A stretch of 64,000 bases of DNA from Planctomycetota bacterium (GTDB taxonomy: Bacteria; Planctomycetota; UBA1135): positions 1 to 64,000 of the forward strand of contig JAAESM010000061.1 of assembly GCA_024229395.1 (NCBI GenBank), read 5' to 3'. Under the pieces are notes generated by a model. It was not told the DNA's origin. It saw only the letters and a program-made list of their open reading frames with translations, and searched no databases. Positions 1-7,759 of the stretch are shown one piece after another (positions within the stretch are counted from its first letter, which is position 1; each line of letters starts with the position of its first letter). The position numbers were made by a program, and so were the translations under genes.

Positions 1-1188
1 CACCGCTCTTTGATGGAGCGCAATGAATCCACTCCAATGGATTCTGTCGTGGACTTTGTCCGCGAAGCGCTTTGCCCCAAAGTGAGCCTGCCAACCGCGT
101 TTAGTTTGCGCAAAGGCATTGAGCGAGAGCACGAAGAGATCATCCAATTGTCCGCCCAGCAGTGCAAAGTGCTTTCACCGCTGCAGAGAAATCGGCGACT
201 GGCGGTGCGTGGCGGTGCAGGTACGGGCAAGACTTTGTTGGCACTGCATAAGGCGCTGAGCTTTGCGCGGCAAGGTGTGCCAACTTTGCTGACTTGCTTC
301 AATCGCGTATTGGCAGAATCCATGCTGGCGATCGCCAAGGTTGCTTTAAAGGCAAGTAAAGATGAATGGGTGCTGGAGAGCGATTACTTGAAAGTGCAAA
401 CGCTGCCGGATTACGCTGCCAAAATCGTGCTTGGCAGCGCGGGTAAAGCAGAGGAGCAAGACGCGGAGTTTTGGCGTACGCTGCCGGAGACCTTTGCGGC
501 GTGGTGTGATCAAAACGATTTGCCGCCGGAGTTGGCGCTGGGTGCGGTAATGCTCGATGAAGGGCAGGACTTTGGCGCGGCGTGGTGGAAGGTGATTCCG
601 CGGTTGTTGGAGAACCCAGAGGAAGATTATCTGTGGGTGTTTTTTGATAACAATCAGGCCATTTATGCCGAGGGCCTGGGCGACGACGCCCGTGCTTTCC
701 TGCCTGGAGCCGCGGAGGTCGATTTGAATGAGAACTTCCGCAATACGCGCGAGATTCATGCAGCGTTTCAGAAGTACAACGCTGGTGAAGAGCAGCGTGC
801 GCTGGGGCCTGCTGGGCGCGCGCCGGAGTGCGTGAAAGTGAAAGATGTGCAAGAGCAGGAAAATGCTGGCGGGGTGCTTGAGGCCGTCGGCCAAGTGGTG
901 AAGCGGTTGGTCGAGCAAGATGGCATTGCACCGGAGAAAATCGCGGTGCTCACGCCGAGCCGCAGTGCCAGTGTTCTGTTTGTAGAGGAACTTGGCGGGT
1001 ATGCCACGCAGACGTCGGGCAAGATCCAAGCCGGGCGCGTGGTGGTGGAAACGATTCATAGTTTCAAGGGGCAGGAGAGTCAGGTGGTTGTGCTGGCCGA
1101 GATGGCGTTGGCGCCAGATGACCAGGCGGTTCGGTTGCGTTATGTGGCAATGAGCCGCGCGGTGCATCATTTAGTTTTGGTGGTATGA
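1..1188 (+). CDS. NERD/UvrD-type superfamily I helicase, C-terminal part (5' end outside window)
   Basis: Superfamily I DNA/RNA helicase or ATPase. The frame is open to base 1 (His-Arg-Ser precede the first Met), so the N-terminus lies outside the window. In this family the missing part is usually a NERD nuclease-related domain; that is family knowledge, not seen here. Visible motifs are a Walker A GGAGTGKT about 70 residues in, a Walker B-like MLDEGQDF near residue 185, a motif III/IV-like LNENFRNTREI, and the C-terminal UvrD elements TIHSFKGQES and YVAMSRAVHHL. It is the first gene of a defence-like cluster with a DUF2779 nuclease, a WYL regulator and phosphatase/ADP-ribose genes. The last codon overlaps a motif repeated at the WYL promoter. 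The helicase class is secure. A defence role is inferred from context only. Confidence 0.85.
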   Translation, partial: HRSLMERNESTPMDSVVDFVREALCPKVSLPTAFSLRKGIEREHEEIIQLSAQQCKVLSPLQRNRRLAVRGGAGTGKTLLALHKALSFARQGVPTLLTCFNRVLAESMLAIAKVALKASKDEWVLESDYLKVQTLPDYAAKIVLGSAGKAEEQDAEFWRTLPETFAAWCDQNDLPPELALGAVMLDEGQDFGAAWWKVIPRLLENPEEDYLWVFFDNNQAIYAEGLGDDARAFLPGAAEVDLNENFRNTREIHAAFQKYNAGEEQRALGPAGRAPECVKVKDVQEQENAGGVLEAVGQVVKRLVEQDGIAPEKIAVLTPSRSASVLFVEELGGYATQTSGKIQAGRVVVETIHSFKGQESQVVVLAEMALAPDDQAVRLRYVAMSRAVHHLVLVV

Positions 1189-1203
1189 CATCGAATGACA
1201 TAG
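1184..1203. promoter_or_regulatory. Candidate WYL-regulator operator, site 1
   Basis: TATGACATCGAATGACATAG contains two direct ATGACAT half-sites with a 10-base period, about one helical turn. It overlaps the helicase stop codon and ends 21 bases before the GTG start of the next gene. A 17/20 match sits at 4580-4599, inside the promoter of the WYL-domain regulator. A shared site at two places in one cluster suggests a common repressor. Binding by the WYL protein is inference. Confidence 0.45.
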
Positions 1204-1224
1204 CTGTTAGGTATCCTGGTTTGC

Positions 1225-1560
1225 GTGAAAGAATCGCATAGAATCAACGGTAGAGATTTCCCATGTTCGTATTTCCCCAATGCGCTGGGTGGAGTTTTGG
1301 ATTTGCTGGATTCCAGTATTTTTACGCCTGGGTATTTGTCGTACCCCACGCGGGCGGCATTCCAGCTGCAGATGTTGGATAAAACCTTGAAGACCTTGGC
1401 GCAAGCTACGAAACGTGCAAATGCGATTGCCGATTCAGTGCTGAGCATGTCGGCGCGGGAAGATTTCACATGTTTGGCCGAGCAAGAGTTAGCATGCTTA
1501 CGCCGTACGGTAGAAAACCTGAACACCCAGTGCGCAAATGGTCATTGCGGTGAGTCGTAA
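1225..1560 (+). CDS. Hypothetical protein, 111 aa
   Basis: I do not recognise the family. A GTG start is chosen because an in-frame TAG lies at 1201 and no ATG is available near the 5' end. The product is soluble-looking. Its C-terminal half (residues about 50-100) is rich in Ala, Leu and Lys/Arg and could be a helical bundle, and it carries several cysteines (CLAEQELAC, then C-x4-C near the end). It lies in the same direction between the helicase and the DUF2779 nuclease, 21 bases upstream of the latter, and just downstream of the shared direct-repeat motif. It is probably co-transcribed with the nuclease. An antisense frame over the same bases exists but has no operon logic. Existence of the gene is moderately supported; its function is unknown. 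Confidence 0.5.
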   Translation: MKESHRINGRDFPCSYFPNALGGVLDLLDSSIFTPGYLSYPTRAAFQLQMLDKTLKTLAQATKRANAIADSVLSMSAREDFTCLAEQELACLRRTVENLNTQCANGHCGES

Positions 1561-1581
1561 TCCCATTTTCATTACTTTTTC

Positions 1582-3576
1582 ATGACTCACCCTAAGCCGA
1601 GGTATCTCACGAAATCACGCTTCAAGCTCGCCAACGAGTGCCCAGCGAAGCTATTTTACACGGCCAAGAAGGAAGTGTATGCCGACAAGAGTTTTGATGA
1701 TGACTTCCTCGCGGCATTGGCCGAGGGTGGCTTTCAAGTAGGGGAACTTGCGAAGGCGATGTATCCCAGTGGTCACGATATTGAAGATCTCGATTACGAG
1801 ACTTCTCTGAGGAAGACCGCAGAGCTGTTGGAGCAAGAGAATGTGGTGATTTTCGAACCGGCGTTCTTGTTTGAAGGCTTGTTCGTGCGCGTCGATGTTT
1901 TAGTCAAGGAAGGCAATTCGGTACAGCTCCTTGAAGTGAAGGCAAAGTCATGCAGCGGTGCCGATGAATCTCAGTTCTTCAATAAGAGGAAGCCGGGCAT
2001 TGCTGGGAAGTGGCTTCCCTATGTGGAAGATGCCATCTTCCAGCACCATGTTCTTTCCGGCGCGCACCCGGAGTGGGATGTACGGCCCTATTTAATGCTG
2101 ATTAACAAAGAGGCCACTTCTCCAACCAACGGCCTGCACCAGAAGTTCCTTTTGCAGCGTGATAAAAAGGGCTACTCGAAGTGCATCCAGACGGCGCCGT
2201 TGAACAAGGCAGAACTGGAAAGCGGGGTCTTGGTGGCCGTTCCTCTGGATCATTGTCTTGAGGTTGTTCGCGACCAAAGCAACTATGGCCCAGGTGGCGC
2301 CTGGGATTTCCACGGGTGGATTGCGCACCTTGCGAAGAAGTATCAAAAGGATGAGCGCATTTGGGCGGCCCCAACTAGCAACTGCGGCAAATGTCAGTTT
2401 CAAGCCAGCAAAGAAGAGCTTTCTGGTGGCAAGCGATCGGGCTTCCACGAGTGTTGGAAGAAGGCCTTCGATTTGAAGGATGCAGATTTCGGAAAGCCAA
2501 CAGTGCTTGAAGTTTGGCTCACGCAAAAGAAAACCACTTGGCTTCAGGAGCAGCGTGTATTTCTTGAGGATCTTTGTGCCGAAGACTTCGATGACCCCGT
2601 CAACCTTGGCGGCGCAATGGAAAGCAAGGAGCGCCAATGGCTGCAGGTGCACAAGAGCCAACAAGGTGATGAAAGCCCTGAACTGCGTCGCGAACTCAAG
2701 GATGAGATGGCCAGTTGGGAATACCCCCTGCACTTCATCGATTTCGAGACGATGTCGCCAGCCATTCCAATGCACGCAGGTTGCCGACCCTACGAAGTAT
2801 TGGCTTTTCAGTTTTCACACCATGTGGTGGAAGAAGATGGGTCCCTGCGGCATGTGGGGGAGTACATCGAGCCCACGCGCGGCGCATTTCCGAACTTCGA
2901 TTTCGTACGTGCGCTCAAGAAGGAGCTGGAGAATGACAACGGCACAATCTTCCGCTACGCAGACCATGAAAACACGGTGCTGTGCGGGATACGTCGGCAG
3001 CTGAAGCGTCAGCGCCATGATCATGCTGACGCCGAGGAGCTGATTGCCTTCATTGAATCCATCACGCATCCAACCGGGCGCGATGCGGGCGAATGGGATG
3101 CCGGTCCGCGGGATATGGTGGACCTGCTTGCCATCGTGAAGAAATACTATTTCGATCCGCGCATGAAAGGCTCAAACTCCATCAAGCAAGTCTTGCCGGC
3201 GGTGTTGAACAGTTCGGAGTTCCTGCAGCAGAAATACCAACACCCCGTCGACAGCCTGAACTTCACGGATCAAGTGTGGCTGAAGCATGAATATGGTGAA
3301 TTTGTGGATCCATACCACTTGCTTCCAACCATGTTCGAGGGCTTCAGCGCTAAAGACCGCGCCTTGCTGCTCAGCAATGACGGCGAACAGGAACACGGCA
3401 GCTCTCTCAATAACGGTGGCGCTGCAATGACGGCATTCGCGCGCATGCAGTTCACCGAGATGACTGAGAAGGAGCGAGAGCACCTTCGGGCAATGTTGCT
3501 GAAGTATTGCGAGCTCGACACACTCGCCATGGTGATGATTTATGAAGCTTGGCGTGATTGGTTAGCCCCCTTTTAG
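1582..3576 (+). CDS. DUF2779 protein: Cas4/RecB-like nuclease fused to RNase H-like domain
   Basis: Predicted nuclease of 664 aa. The N-terminal part (about 1-300) resembles PD-(D/E)XK Cas4/AddB-type nucleases. It has an early NECPAKLFY cysteine, a core LLEVKAKSC (E-x-K), and a later cysteine set NCGKCQF plus ECWKK, which together would suit a four-Cys iron-sulphur cluster. The second half matches DUF2779, with a DEDD-exonuclease-like FIDFETMSP (D-x-E) near residue 390 and a C-terminal CELDTLAMV (D). The length is typical for DUF2779 proteins. It ends 25 bases before the convergent WYL regulator. The domain call is good. Substrate and role are not established, and the helicase partner suggests nucleic-acid processing or defence. 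Confidence 0.82.
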   Translation: MTHPKPRYLTKSRFKLANECPAKLFYTAKKEVYADKSFDDDFLAALAEGGFQVGELAKAMYPSGHDIEDLDYETSLRKTAELLEQENVVIFEPAFLFEGLFVRVDVLVKEGNSVQLLEVKAKSCSGADESQFFNKRKPGIAGKWLPYVEDAIFQHHVLSGAHPEWDVRPYLMLINKEATSPTNGLHQKFLLQRDKKGYSKCIQTAPLNKAELESGVLVAVPLDHCLEVVRDQSNYGPGGAWDFHGWIAHLAKKYQKDERIWAAPTSNCGKCQFQASKEELSGGKRSGFHECWKKAFDLKDADFGKPTVLEVWLTQKKTTWLQEQRVFLEDLCAEDFDDPVNLGGAMESKERQWLQVHKSQQGDESPELRRELKDEMASWEYPLHFIDFETMSPAIPMHAGCRPYEVLAFQFSHHVVEEDGSLRHVGEYIEPTRGAFPNFDFVRALKKELENDNGTIFRYADHENTVLCGIRRQLKRQRHDHADAEELIAFIESITHPTGRDAGEWDAGPRDMVDLLAIVKKYYFDPRMKGSNSIKQVLPAVLNSSEFLQQKYQHPVDSLNFTDQVWLKHEYGEFVDPYHLLPTMFEGFSAKDRALLLSNDGEQEHGSSLNNGGAAMTAFARMQFTEMTEKEREHLRAMLLKYCELDTLAMVMIYEAWRDWLAPF

Positions 3577-3600
3577 GTGTTAGCCAAGCCTGTGCAATCA

Positions 3601-4569
3601 TCAGCAACGCGACATCGCCTTCGCTTCTTCGCGCACGCGTTCCTTCAACCACTTCGGCGCAACCACTTTCGCTTGCGCGCCCCAGCGTAATACCCAGGAC
3701 AGCGCTTCCTTGTCGCCGTCGATGGGCAAGGTGATCGTTAGGCCACCGTCGCGATGTTCGGCGATCTCCTGCTGCGGATGCCACTCACGTTCTCGGATCC
3801 ACTCCGAAGATTCCGGTGTAAAGCGCACCTTGACGTTGATGGATTTCCCACCGTGTGCGACAAAACGCGCGAAGGCTTGGCGTGCAGAACGATTTGAGTC
3901 CGTCGGCATCGGCTGGAAGTACTTGCGTAAGGTTTCCGCACTTTGAATCCGAGAGAGGGCGTAAGTGCGTGTTTCTGACGAGCCGGTGCGCCTAGCGAGT
4001 AAGTACCAATCGCCCATGCGGCAAGCCAGGTGCACGGGTTCGACTTCGCGTTCGGTTGGCCGGGGATGGCCGGCGGCTTGGTAAAAAAGGCGCAGCACCT
4101 GGTGATTGCGCAAACCGCCAACCAAAGTGCGCCACACTCTGGAACTGATCGCGCGTGGATGCCCGCCGTGGAAGGAGACTTTGTCTGCAATGAGTGCCGG
4201 ATCAAGATCAATGGGCTCTACCAGAACGCCTTCCAGTTTGTCGAATAGTTGGCTTAACCCCTTTGCGATTGGAGTGCCGTGGAATTGCCCGGCCATGCCA
4301 GCAGCAACGACCAAGTGGAATAGCTCCGATTCGGTGAGTTGCACAGGGCGCAGCTGCCATTCATCTTCGGTGAGTACAAAGGTCCGCCGCGAACTGTCAA
4401 ACTCAATCGGCGCGTGATAATCATCGCGGAGTACATCGAGATCGCGATGAATCGTTCGCACACTGACTTCGAGTTCGACCGCTAAGGTTTCAGCAGTAAC
4501 TTTATTCCTTTGTTTTAAAATCGAGATAATTGCATTCCATCGAGCAGATTGGGAGCGATTGCCGGACAT
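3601..4569 (-). CDS. WYL-domain transcriptional regulator (HTH_11 + WYL)
   Basis: DNA-binding regulator. Residues about 5-60 form a DeoR-type winged helix, with VSVRTIHRDLDVL as the recognition segment. The central and C-terminal parts match the WYL ligand-binding module plus its C-terminal extension (WYLLAR followed by the YALSRI segment). WYL proteins often repress phage-defence operons and sense nucleic acid or nucleotide ligands; this is family knowledge. The start is set at ATG 4569 because the upstream in-frame ATG at 4587 lies inside the operator-like repeat 4580-4610. It is divergent from the phosphatase gene, so one intergenic site could control both. Another copy of the site precedes the 1225-3576 genes. 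The family call is secure; target genes are inferred. Confidence 0.88.
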   Translation of the reverse strand: MSGNRSQSARWNAIISILKQRNKVTAETLAVELEVSVRTIHRDLDVLRDDYHAPIEFDSSRRTFVLTEDEWQLRPVQLTESELFHLVVAAGMAGQFHGTPIAKGLSQLFDKLEGVLVEPIDLDPALIADKVSFHGGHPRAISSRVWRTLVGGLRNHQVLRLFYQAAGHPRPTEREVEPVHLACRMGDWYLLARRTGSSETRTYALSRIQSAETLRKYFQPMPTDSNRSARQAFARFVAHGGKSINVKVRFTPESSEWIREREWHPQQEIAEHRDGGLTITLPIDGDKEALSWVLRWGAQAKVVAPKWLKERVREEAKAMSRC

Positions 4570-4579
4570 TTTCTTATTG

Positions 4580-4610
4580 TATGACATTGGATGGCATAGT
4601 TATGTGTCAT
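4580..4610. promoter_or_regulatory. Candidate WYL-regulator operator, site 2, in divergent promoter
   Basis: Positions 4580-4599 read TATGACATTGGATGGCATAG, 17/20 identical to 1184-1203 with the same 10-base half-site period. An inverted half-site TGTCAT at 4605-4610 faces ATGACA at 4581-4586, giving a partly palindromic element. A TACAAT hexamer on the minus strand (4576-4581) abuts it. It lies between the WYL gene and the phosphatase gene, whose GGAGG ribosome-binding site is at 4622-4626. This is consistent with autoregulation, but binding is not shown. Confidence 0.5.
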
Positions 4611-4635
4611 CTTATGAATATGGAGGACTCCCACT

Positions 4636-5478
4636 ATGCCTAATGGAAGAAGCGGCGGCTATGCCGTAAACACACAGAGACTCATTGCAGTTCTTCAGCA
4701 GCTCAATGCGCAAGATTTGGTTGGGCCTCATTACGGTGACCGAGATTTCGGTGAGCCGATTACCGCTGCCGTAATGTTGGCGGCTGCGGAATACACGGCG
4801 CAACCATCTTTGCTGGTGGAGGAGCAATACGGTGCTTGGTACATCGTGCGGCTGCCTGATTTTGGGGTGACTGTAAAGGAAAGCAGCCCCTTGTTTGAGG
4901 GGTTGGTTCAGACAATCAAACAAACCTATGAAAATCGCCAGGCCCCATCCGAAGATATTGCCCGCCCAATTGAGCACTGCTACTGGGTATCGCCCGGGAA
5001 ACTTTTAGCGGGTGAATATCCTGGAGCATTGGATCCTGAGGTTGCAAAGAAAAGAATCCAGGCACTGAAGGACTGTGGGGTGGAAGCCTTCATTGATCTG
5101 ACCGAAGAGCGCGATGGCTTAGAGCCATACGCTGACTTGGTGAAGCCGGCTTCGTATCAGCGCTTTGGCATTCGCGATGTTTCCACCCCAGAATCTCCGG
5201 AGGTCACTCTTGCGATTTTGGACGCAATCGATGAACACATTGCGGCAGGGCGTTTGGTTTATGTGCACTGTTGGGGTGGCGTCGGCCGCACTGGAGTTGT
5301 CGTGGGTTGTTGGCTATCGCGGCATGGAATGGAACACGAAGCTGCGGTCGAACGCCTCGCCGAGCTTTGGAAGCAGTGTCCGAAATCAGCGTCGCGTAAG
5401 TCGCCGGAGACAAGCAAACAGCAACGCTACATCAAGAGTTGGATGGAGCCATCGCCACGCATGAAAAGAAGTAGATAA
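4636..5478 (+). CDS. Dual-specificity / tyrosine-type protein phosphatase family protein
   Basis: Cysteine-based phosphatase of 280 aa. The P-loop HCWGGVGRTG (C-x5-R; Cys212, Arg218) is intact, and a WVSPGKLLAGEYPG segment typical of bacterial dual-specificity phosphatases lies near residue 115. The general-acid loop is probably near DVSTPESPE. Residues 1-95 form an extra N-terminal region that I do not recognise. ATG 4636 has a strong GGAGG nine bases upstream. The next gene, two bases on, is an ADP-ribosylglycohydrolase relic. Phosphatase and ADP-ribosylglycohydrolase genes as neighbours suggest removal of protein or nucleotide modifications. Divergence from the WYL gene points to its control. 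The phosphatase fold is confident; the substrate is unknown. Confidence 0.85.
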   Translation: MPNGRSGGYAVNTQRLIAVLQQLNAQDLVGPHYGDRDFGEPITAAVMLAAAEYTAQPSLLVEEQYGAWYIVRLPDFGVTVKESSPLFEGLVQTIKQTYENRQAPSEDIARPIEHCYWVSPGKLLAGEYPGALDPEVAKKRIQALKDCGVEAFIDLTEERDGLEPYADLVKPASYQRFGIRDVSTPESPEVTLAILDAIDEHIAAGRLVYVHCWGGVGRTGVVVGCWLSRHGMEHEAAVERLAELWKQCPKSASRKSPETSKQQRYIKSWMEPSPRMKRSR

Positions 5479-5480
5479 CA

Positions 5481-5969
5481 ATGAAAATCCGCACTCTCAT
5501 GGAAGGACTTGCCGCAGGAGATGCTCTTGGGGTAACGTCAGAATTTCAATCACTCGAAAAAGTGCGCTTGACATACTTGCTGCAGAAATTCAGCGGTTGG
5601 CCATTCGAGCCGATTGGGGGAGGCCCATTTGGGTTCCGCGCGCGGCGCCCAACCGATGATGCAGAAATGGCGCTGGCAATCGTCAACGCATGGGATGAGT
5701 CGGTGGAGAGGGAAGGGGTATCGCCACGTTTTGATGGAGAGCGGGTCGCTGCGAACTTCGTGAAGTGGTTGGAGTCGGATCCGCGTTACATCGGCCTTAC
5801 TACACGCGCAACCCTGAAGGCAGTTCAGGCGGGAGCACCGTGGCACCAGGGGGGCGTAAATTTTGGCAACGCAATCCAAAGGCGTGGAGCAATGGTTCGT
5901 TAATGCGCAATGGTGTGGTTGCTGGAACGGGTGAAGATGATTATGCAATCTTTCGCCATACTTTGCTTC
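5481..5969 (+). pseudogene. ADP-ribosylglycohydrolase family, truncated and frameshifted
   Basis: The N-terminal third of an ARH/DraG-type ADP-ribosylglycohydrolase. It begins MEGLAAGDALG and keeps the metal-binding motif RRPTDDAEM (T-D-D). The reading frame is lost in a six-G tract at 5849-5854. Inserting one G would continue into family-typical sequence (KFWQRNP, then NGSLMRNGVV) in the next frame. That frame in turn stops matching the family at about 5969, where DUF1016 sequence begins. The C-terminal metal ligands of the family are therefore absent and the product cannot be a normal enzyme. As it stands a 140-residue peptide ending at 5903 could be made. It is co-directional with the phosphatase (2-base gap). 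Confidence 0.8.
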
Positions 5970-6437
5970 ATGGACCTTGCCGAAGAACACTCCGAACACG
6001 AGCTGGAGCGGGCCCTTGTTCAGAACCTGCGCAGTTTCCTCACCGAACTTGGCGGTGATTTCGCGTTCGTAGAAAGTCAGTACCGCTTGGAGGTTGGGGG
6101 CCAGGAGTACTTCATTGACCTGCTCCTCTTTCACCGACGCTTGCGCTGCCTAGTCGCCGTGGAGTTGAAGATTGGTGATTTCAAACCCGAACACAAAGGC
6201 AAGATGGAGTTCTACTTGGAGGCACTCGATGCGCAGGAGCGGATTGATGGTGAGAATGTACCGATCGGAATCATTGTTTGCCGCAGCAAGAATAAGACCG
6301 TGGTGGAGTACGCACTCCGAACAGCCGGTCGGGCCATTGGCGTGGCGAGTTATTCGGTGGTGCCGCAGCTGCCAGAGGACTACCGCGACCGACTACCAAG
6401 CCCAGAGGCGATCGCCGCGAGGCTTGAGAATCTCTAA
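5970..6437 (+). pseudogene. DUF1016 (YhcG-like) PD-(D/E)XK nuclease, C-terminal domain only
   Basis: Residues from DLAEEHSEHELE to the stop match the C-terminal nuclease domain of DUF1016/YhcG proteins, with FIDLLLFHRR (D) and VAVELKIGDF (E-x-K) as the PD-(D/E)XK core, and VCRSKNKTVVEYAL and LPSPEAIAARL as family-typical ends. The usual N-terminal winged-helix part of about 180 residues is missing, and the upstream sequence is ADP-ribosylglycohydrolase in another frame. The possible starts ATG 5970 and GTG/ATG 5910-5942 are both artefacts of the fusion. An isolated 155-residue domain with an intact active site could still be expressed from the upstream promoter. I treat it as a truncated gene left by recombination. 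Confidence 0.78.
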
Positions 6438-6453
6438 CCGTGTGAGGCCGATA

Positions 6454-6481
6454 CAGTGCATTGGCATGAACCAATGCACTG
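6454..6481. terminator. Perfect 11-bp hairpin between convergent genes
   Basis: CAGTGCATTGG and CCAATGCACTG form a perfect stem with a six-base loop (CATGAA). It lies between the rightward nuclease fragment and the leftward permease gene. There is no clear T-run on either side, so it may be a weak bidirectional terminator. Confidence 0.55.
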
Positions 6482-6490
6482 TCAAATCGC

Positions 6491-7759
6491 CTACTCGTGC
6501 CTCAGCGCTTCCACTGGATCCATCTGCGCAGCTCTCCAAGCTGGGTACAGCCCGAACAACAAGCCGATCGATACGGAGATTCCGAATGCCAAAATCGGGC
6601 CGCTGGGCTGGACAATGGTGCGCATGTCGGCGAAGTGCTCGACGCCGATTGGAATCGCTAGTCCCAGGATGATGCCAGCAAGACCGCCACCAACAGAAAG
6701 GACCACGGTCTCAACCAGGAACTGGAAGACGATGTGGTGTTGCTTAGCACCCAGCGCTCGGCGGATGCCGATCTCACGCGTTCGCTCCGTAACAGTCGCG
6801 AGCATCACGTTCATGATGCCGATACCGCCAACCAGCAGACTAATGCCTGCGATCGAACCGAGCACGATGTTGAAGATGCGCTTGGTTTCCTCAGCACGAG
6901 CCAGCAGCTCGAGCGGTACGACTACTTCATAGTCATCTTGATCATGGTTACGCCGCAGCATCTCCCTGCAGGCTGCAGCAGTGCGTTCCACGTTCTCAGC
7001 CTTGTCAACATGCACGATGATCTCGTGCAGCTCTACGGTCTCCATTTCGCGGCTACCGGCACGTTGCTTGACCTGCATCTCACCAAACCAACGGGCACCG
7101 GTGGTCAATGGAATGAAGATTTCGCCGGTTACATCCGCGCCAGGTAGGGGGACATCGTCGCCGATTGGCACACGCGGTAGCAGAGTGCCCACCACGGTGA
7201 AGTACTCGGTACCGATCTTGATGCGCTGACCGAGTGGCGAAACCAGCGGCAGCAGCTCGCGCGCGACTTCATAACCCAACACGCAGACGTTGGAGACATT
7301 GAAGTCGTCGGCGGCGGTCAGGAAACGGCCCTCGTGCATCATGCGGCCGGTGGCCTGCTGGTAGTTCGACTCGGTGGCCATCACGCGTGGGTGCATGGCC
7401 TTGGTGTCGTAGCGCACTTCCTGTTGCAGGATGCGCACTGGCACGGCGTTTTCCACCCACGGGTAAGTCTTGGTGACGCGGCTGAAATCGTTGTGGGTGA
7501 GACCGTATTCGATCAGGCGCGTAGTCTGGTTGTTGTTGACGTCTTCCGGCGGCTTGACGCTGCGCAGGATCACGTTTTGACTACCGAGCTGCTTGATCTG
7601 CTCTTGCGCCTCGGCGCTTGCACCTTCACCAATGGCCAACATGGCAATCACGCTGCTCACGCCGAACAGCACGCCCAAGGTGGTGAGTAGGGAGCGCAGT
7701 TTGTGCAGCAGCAGGCTCTTCACGCCAAGCTGAACGGTGCGGGCTAGGACACCACTCAT
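6491..7759 (-). CDS. ABC transporter permease, MacB/FtsX type
   Basis: Permease of 422 aa for a MacAB-type exporter. A membrane segment near residues 20-45 (LRSLLTTLGVLFGVSSVIAM) is followed by a large periplasmic MacB_PCD domain (about 50-280). Three further helices follow, in the typical FtsX segment GSIAGISLLVGGIGIMNVML, then ERTREIGIRRALGA. It ends with DPVEALRHE, the usual C-terminus of this family. The ATG start overlaps the ATPase stop by four bases, showing translational coupling. It is the last gene of the four-gene leftward operon. The ATPase is a separate protein here, unlike E. coli MacB where it is fused. Likely substrates are peptides, lipids or macrolide-like compounds, which is only family inference. 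Confidence 0.92.
   Translation of the reverse strand: MSGVLARTVQLGVKSLLLHKLRSLLTTLGVLFGVSSVIAMLAIGEGASAEAQEQIKQLGSQNVILRSVKPPEDVNNNQTTRLIEYGLTHNDFSRVTKTYPWVENAVPVRILQQEVRYDTKAMHPRVMATESNYQQATGRMMHEGRFLTAADDFNVSNVCVLGYEVARELLPLVSPLGQRIKIGTEYFTVVGTLLPRVPIGDDVPLPGADVTGEIFIPLTTGARWFGEMQVKQRAGSREMETVELHEIIVHVDKAENVERTAAACREMLRRNHDQDDYEVVVPLELLARAEETKRIFNIVLGSIAGISLLVGGIGIMNVMLATVTERTREIGIRRALGAKQHHIVFQFLVETVVLSVGGGLAGIILGLAIPIGVEHFADMRTIVQPSGPILAFGISVSIGLLFGLYPAWRAAQMDPVEALRHE

Noticed and set aside
1167..1526. Minus-strand frame of 119 codons opposite the 111-aa orphan
   Set aside because: No start context, no neighbours in that direction, and it would overlap the candidate operator and the helicase end.
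5849..5903. Programmed -1 frameshifting to make a full ADP-ribosylglycohydrolase
   Set aside because: The second half of the enzyme is absent after about 5969, so frameshifting could not yield an active product.
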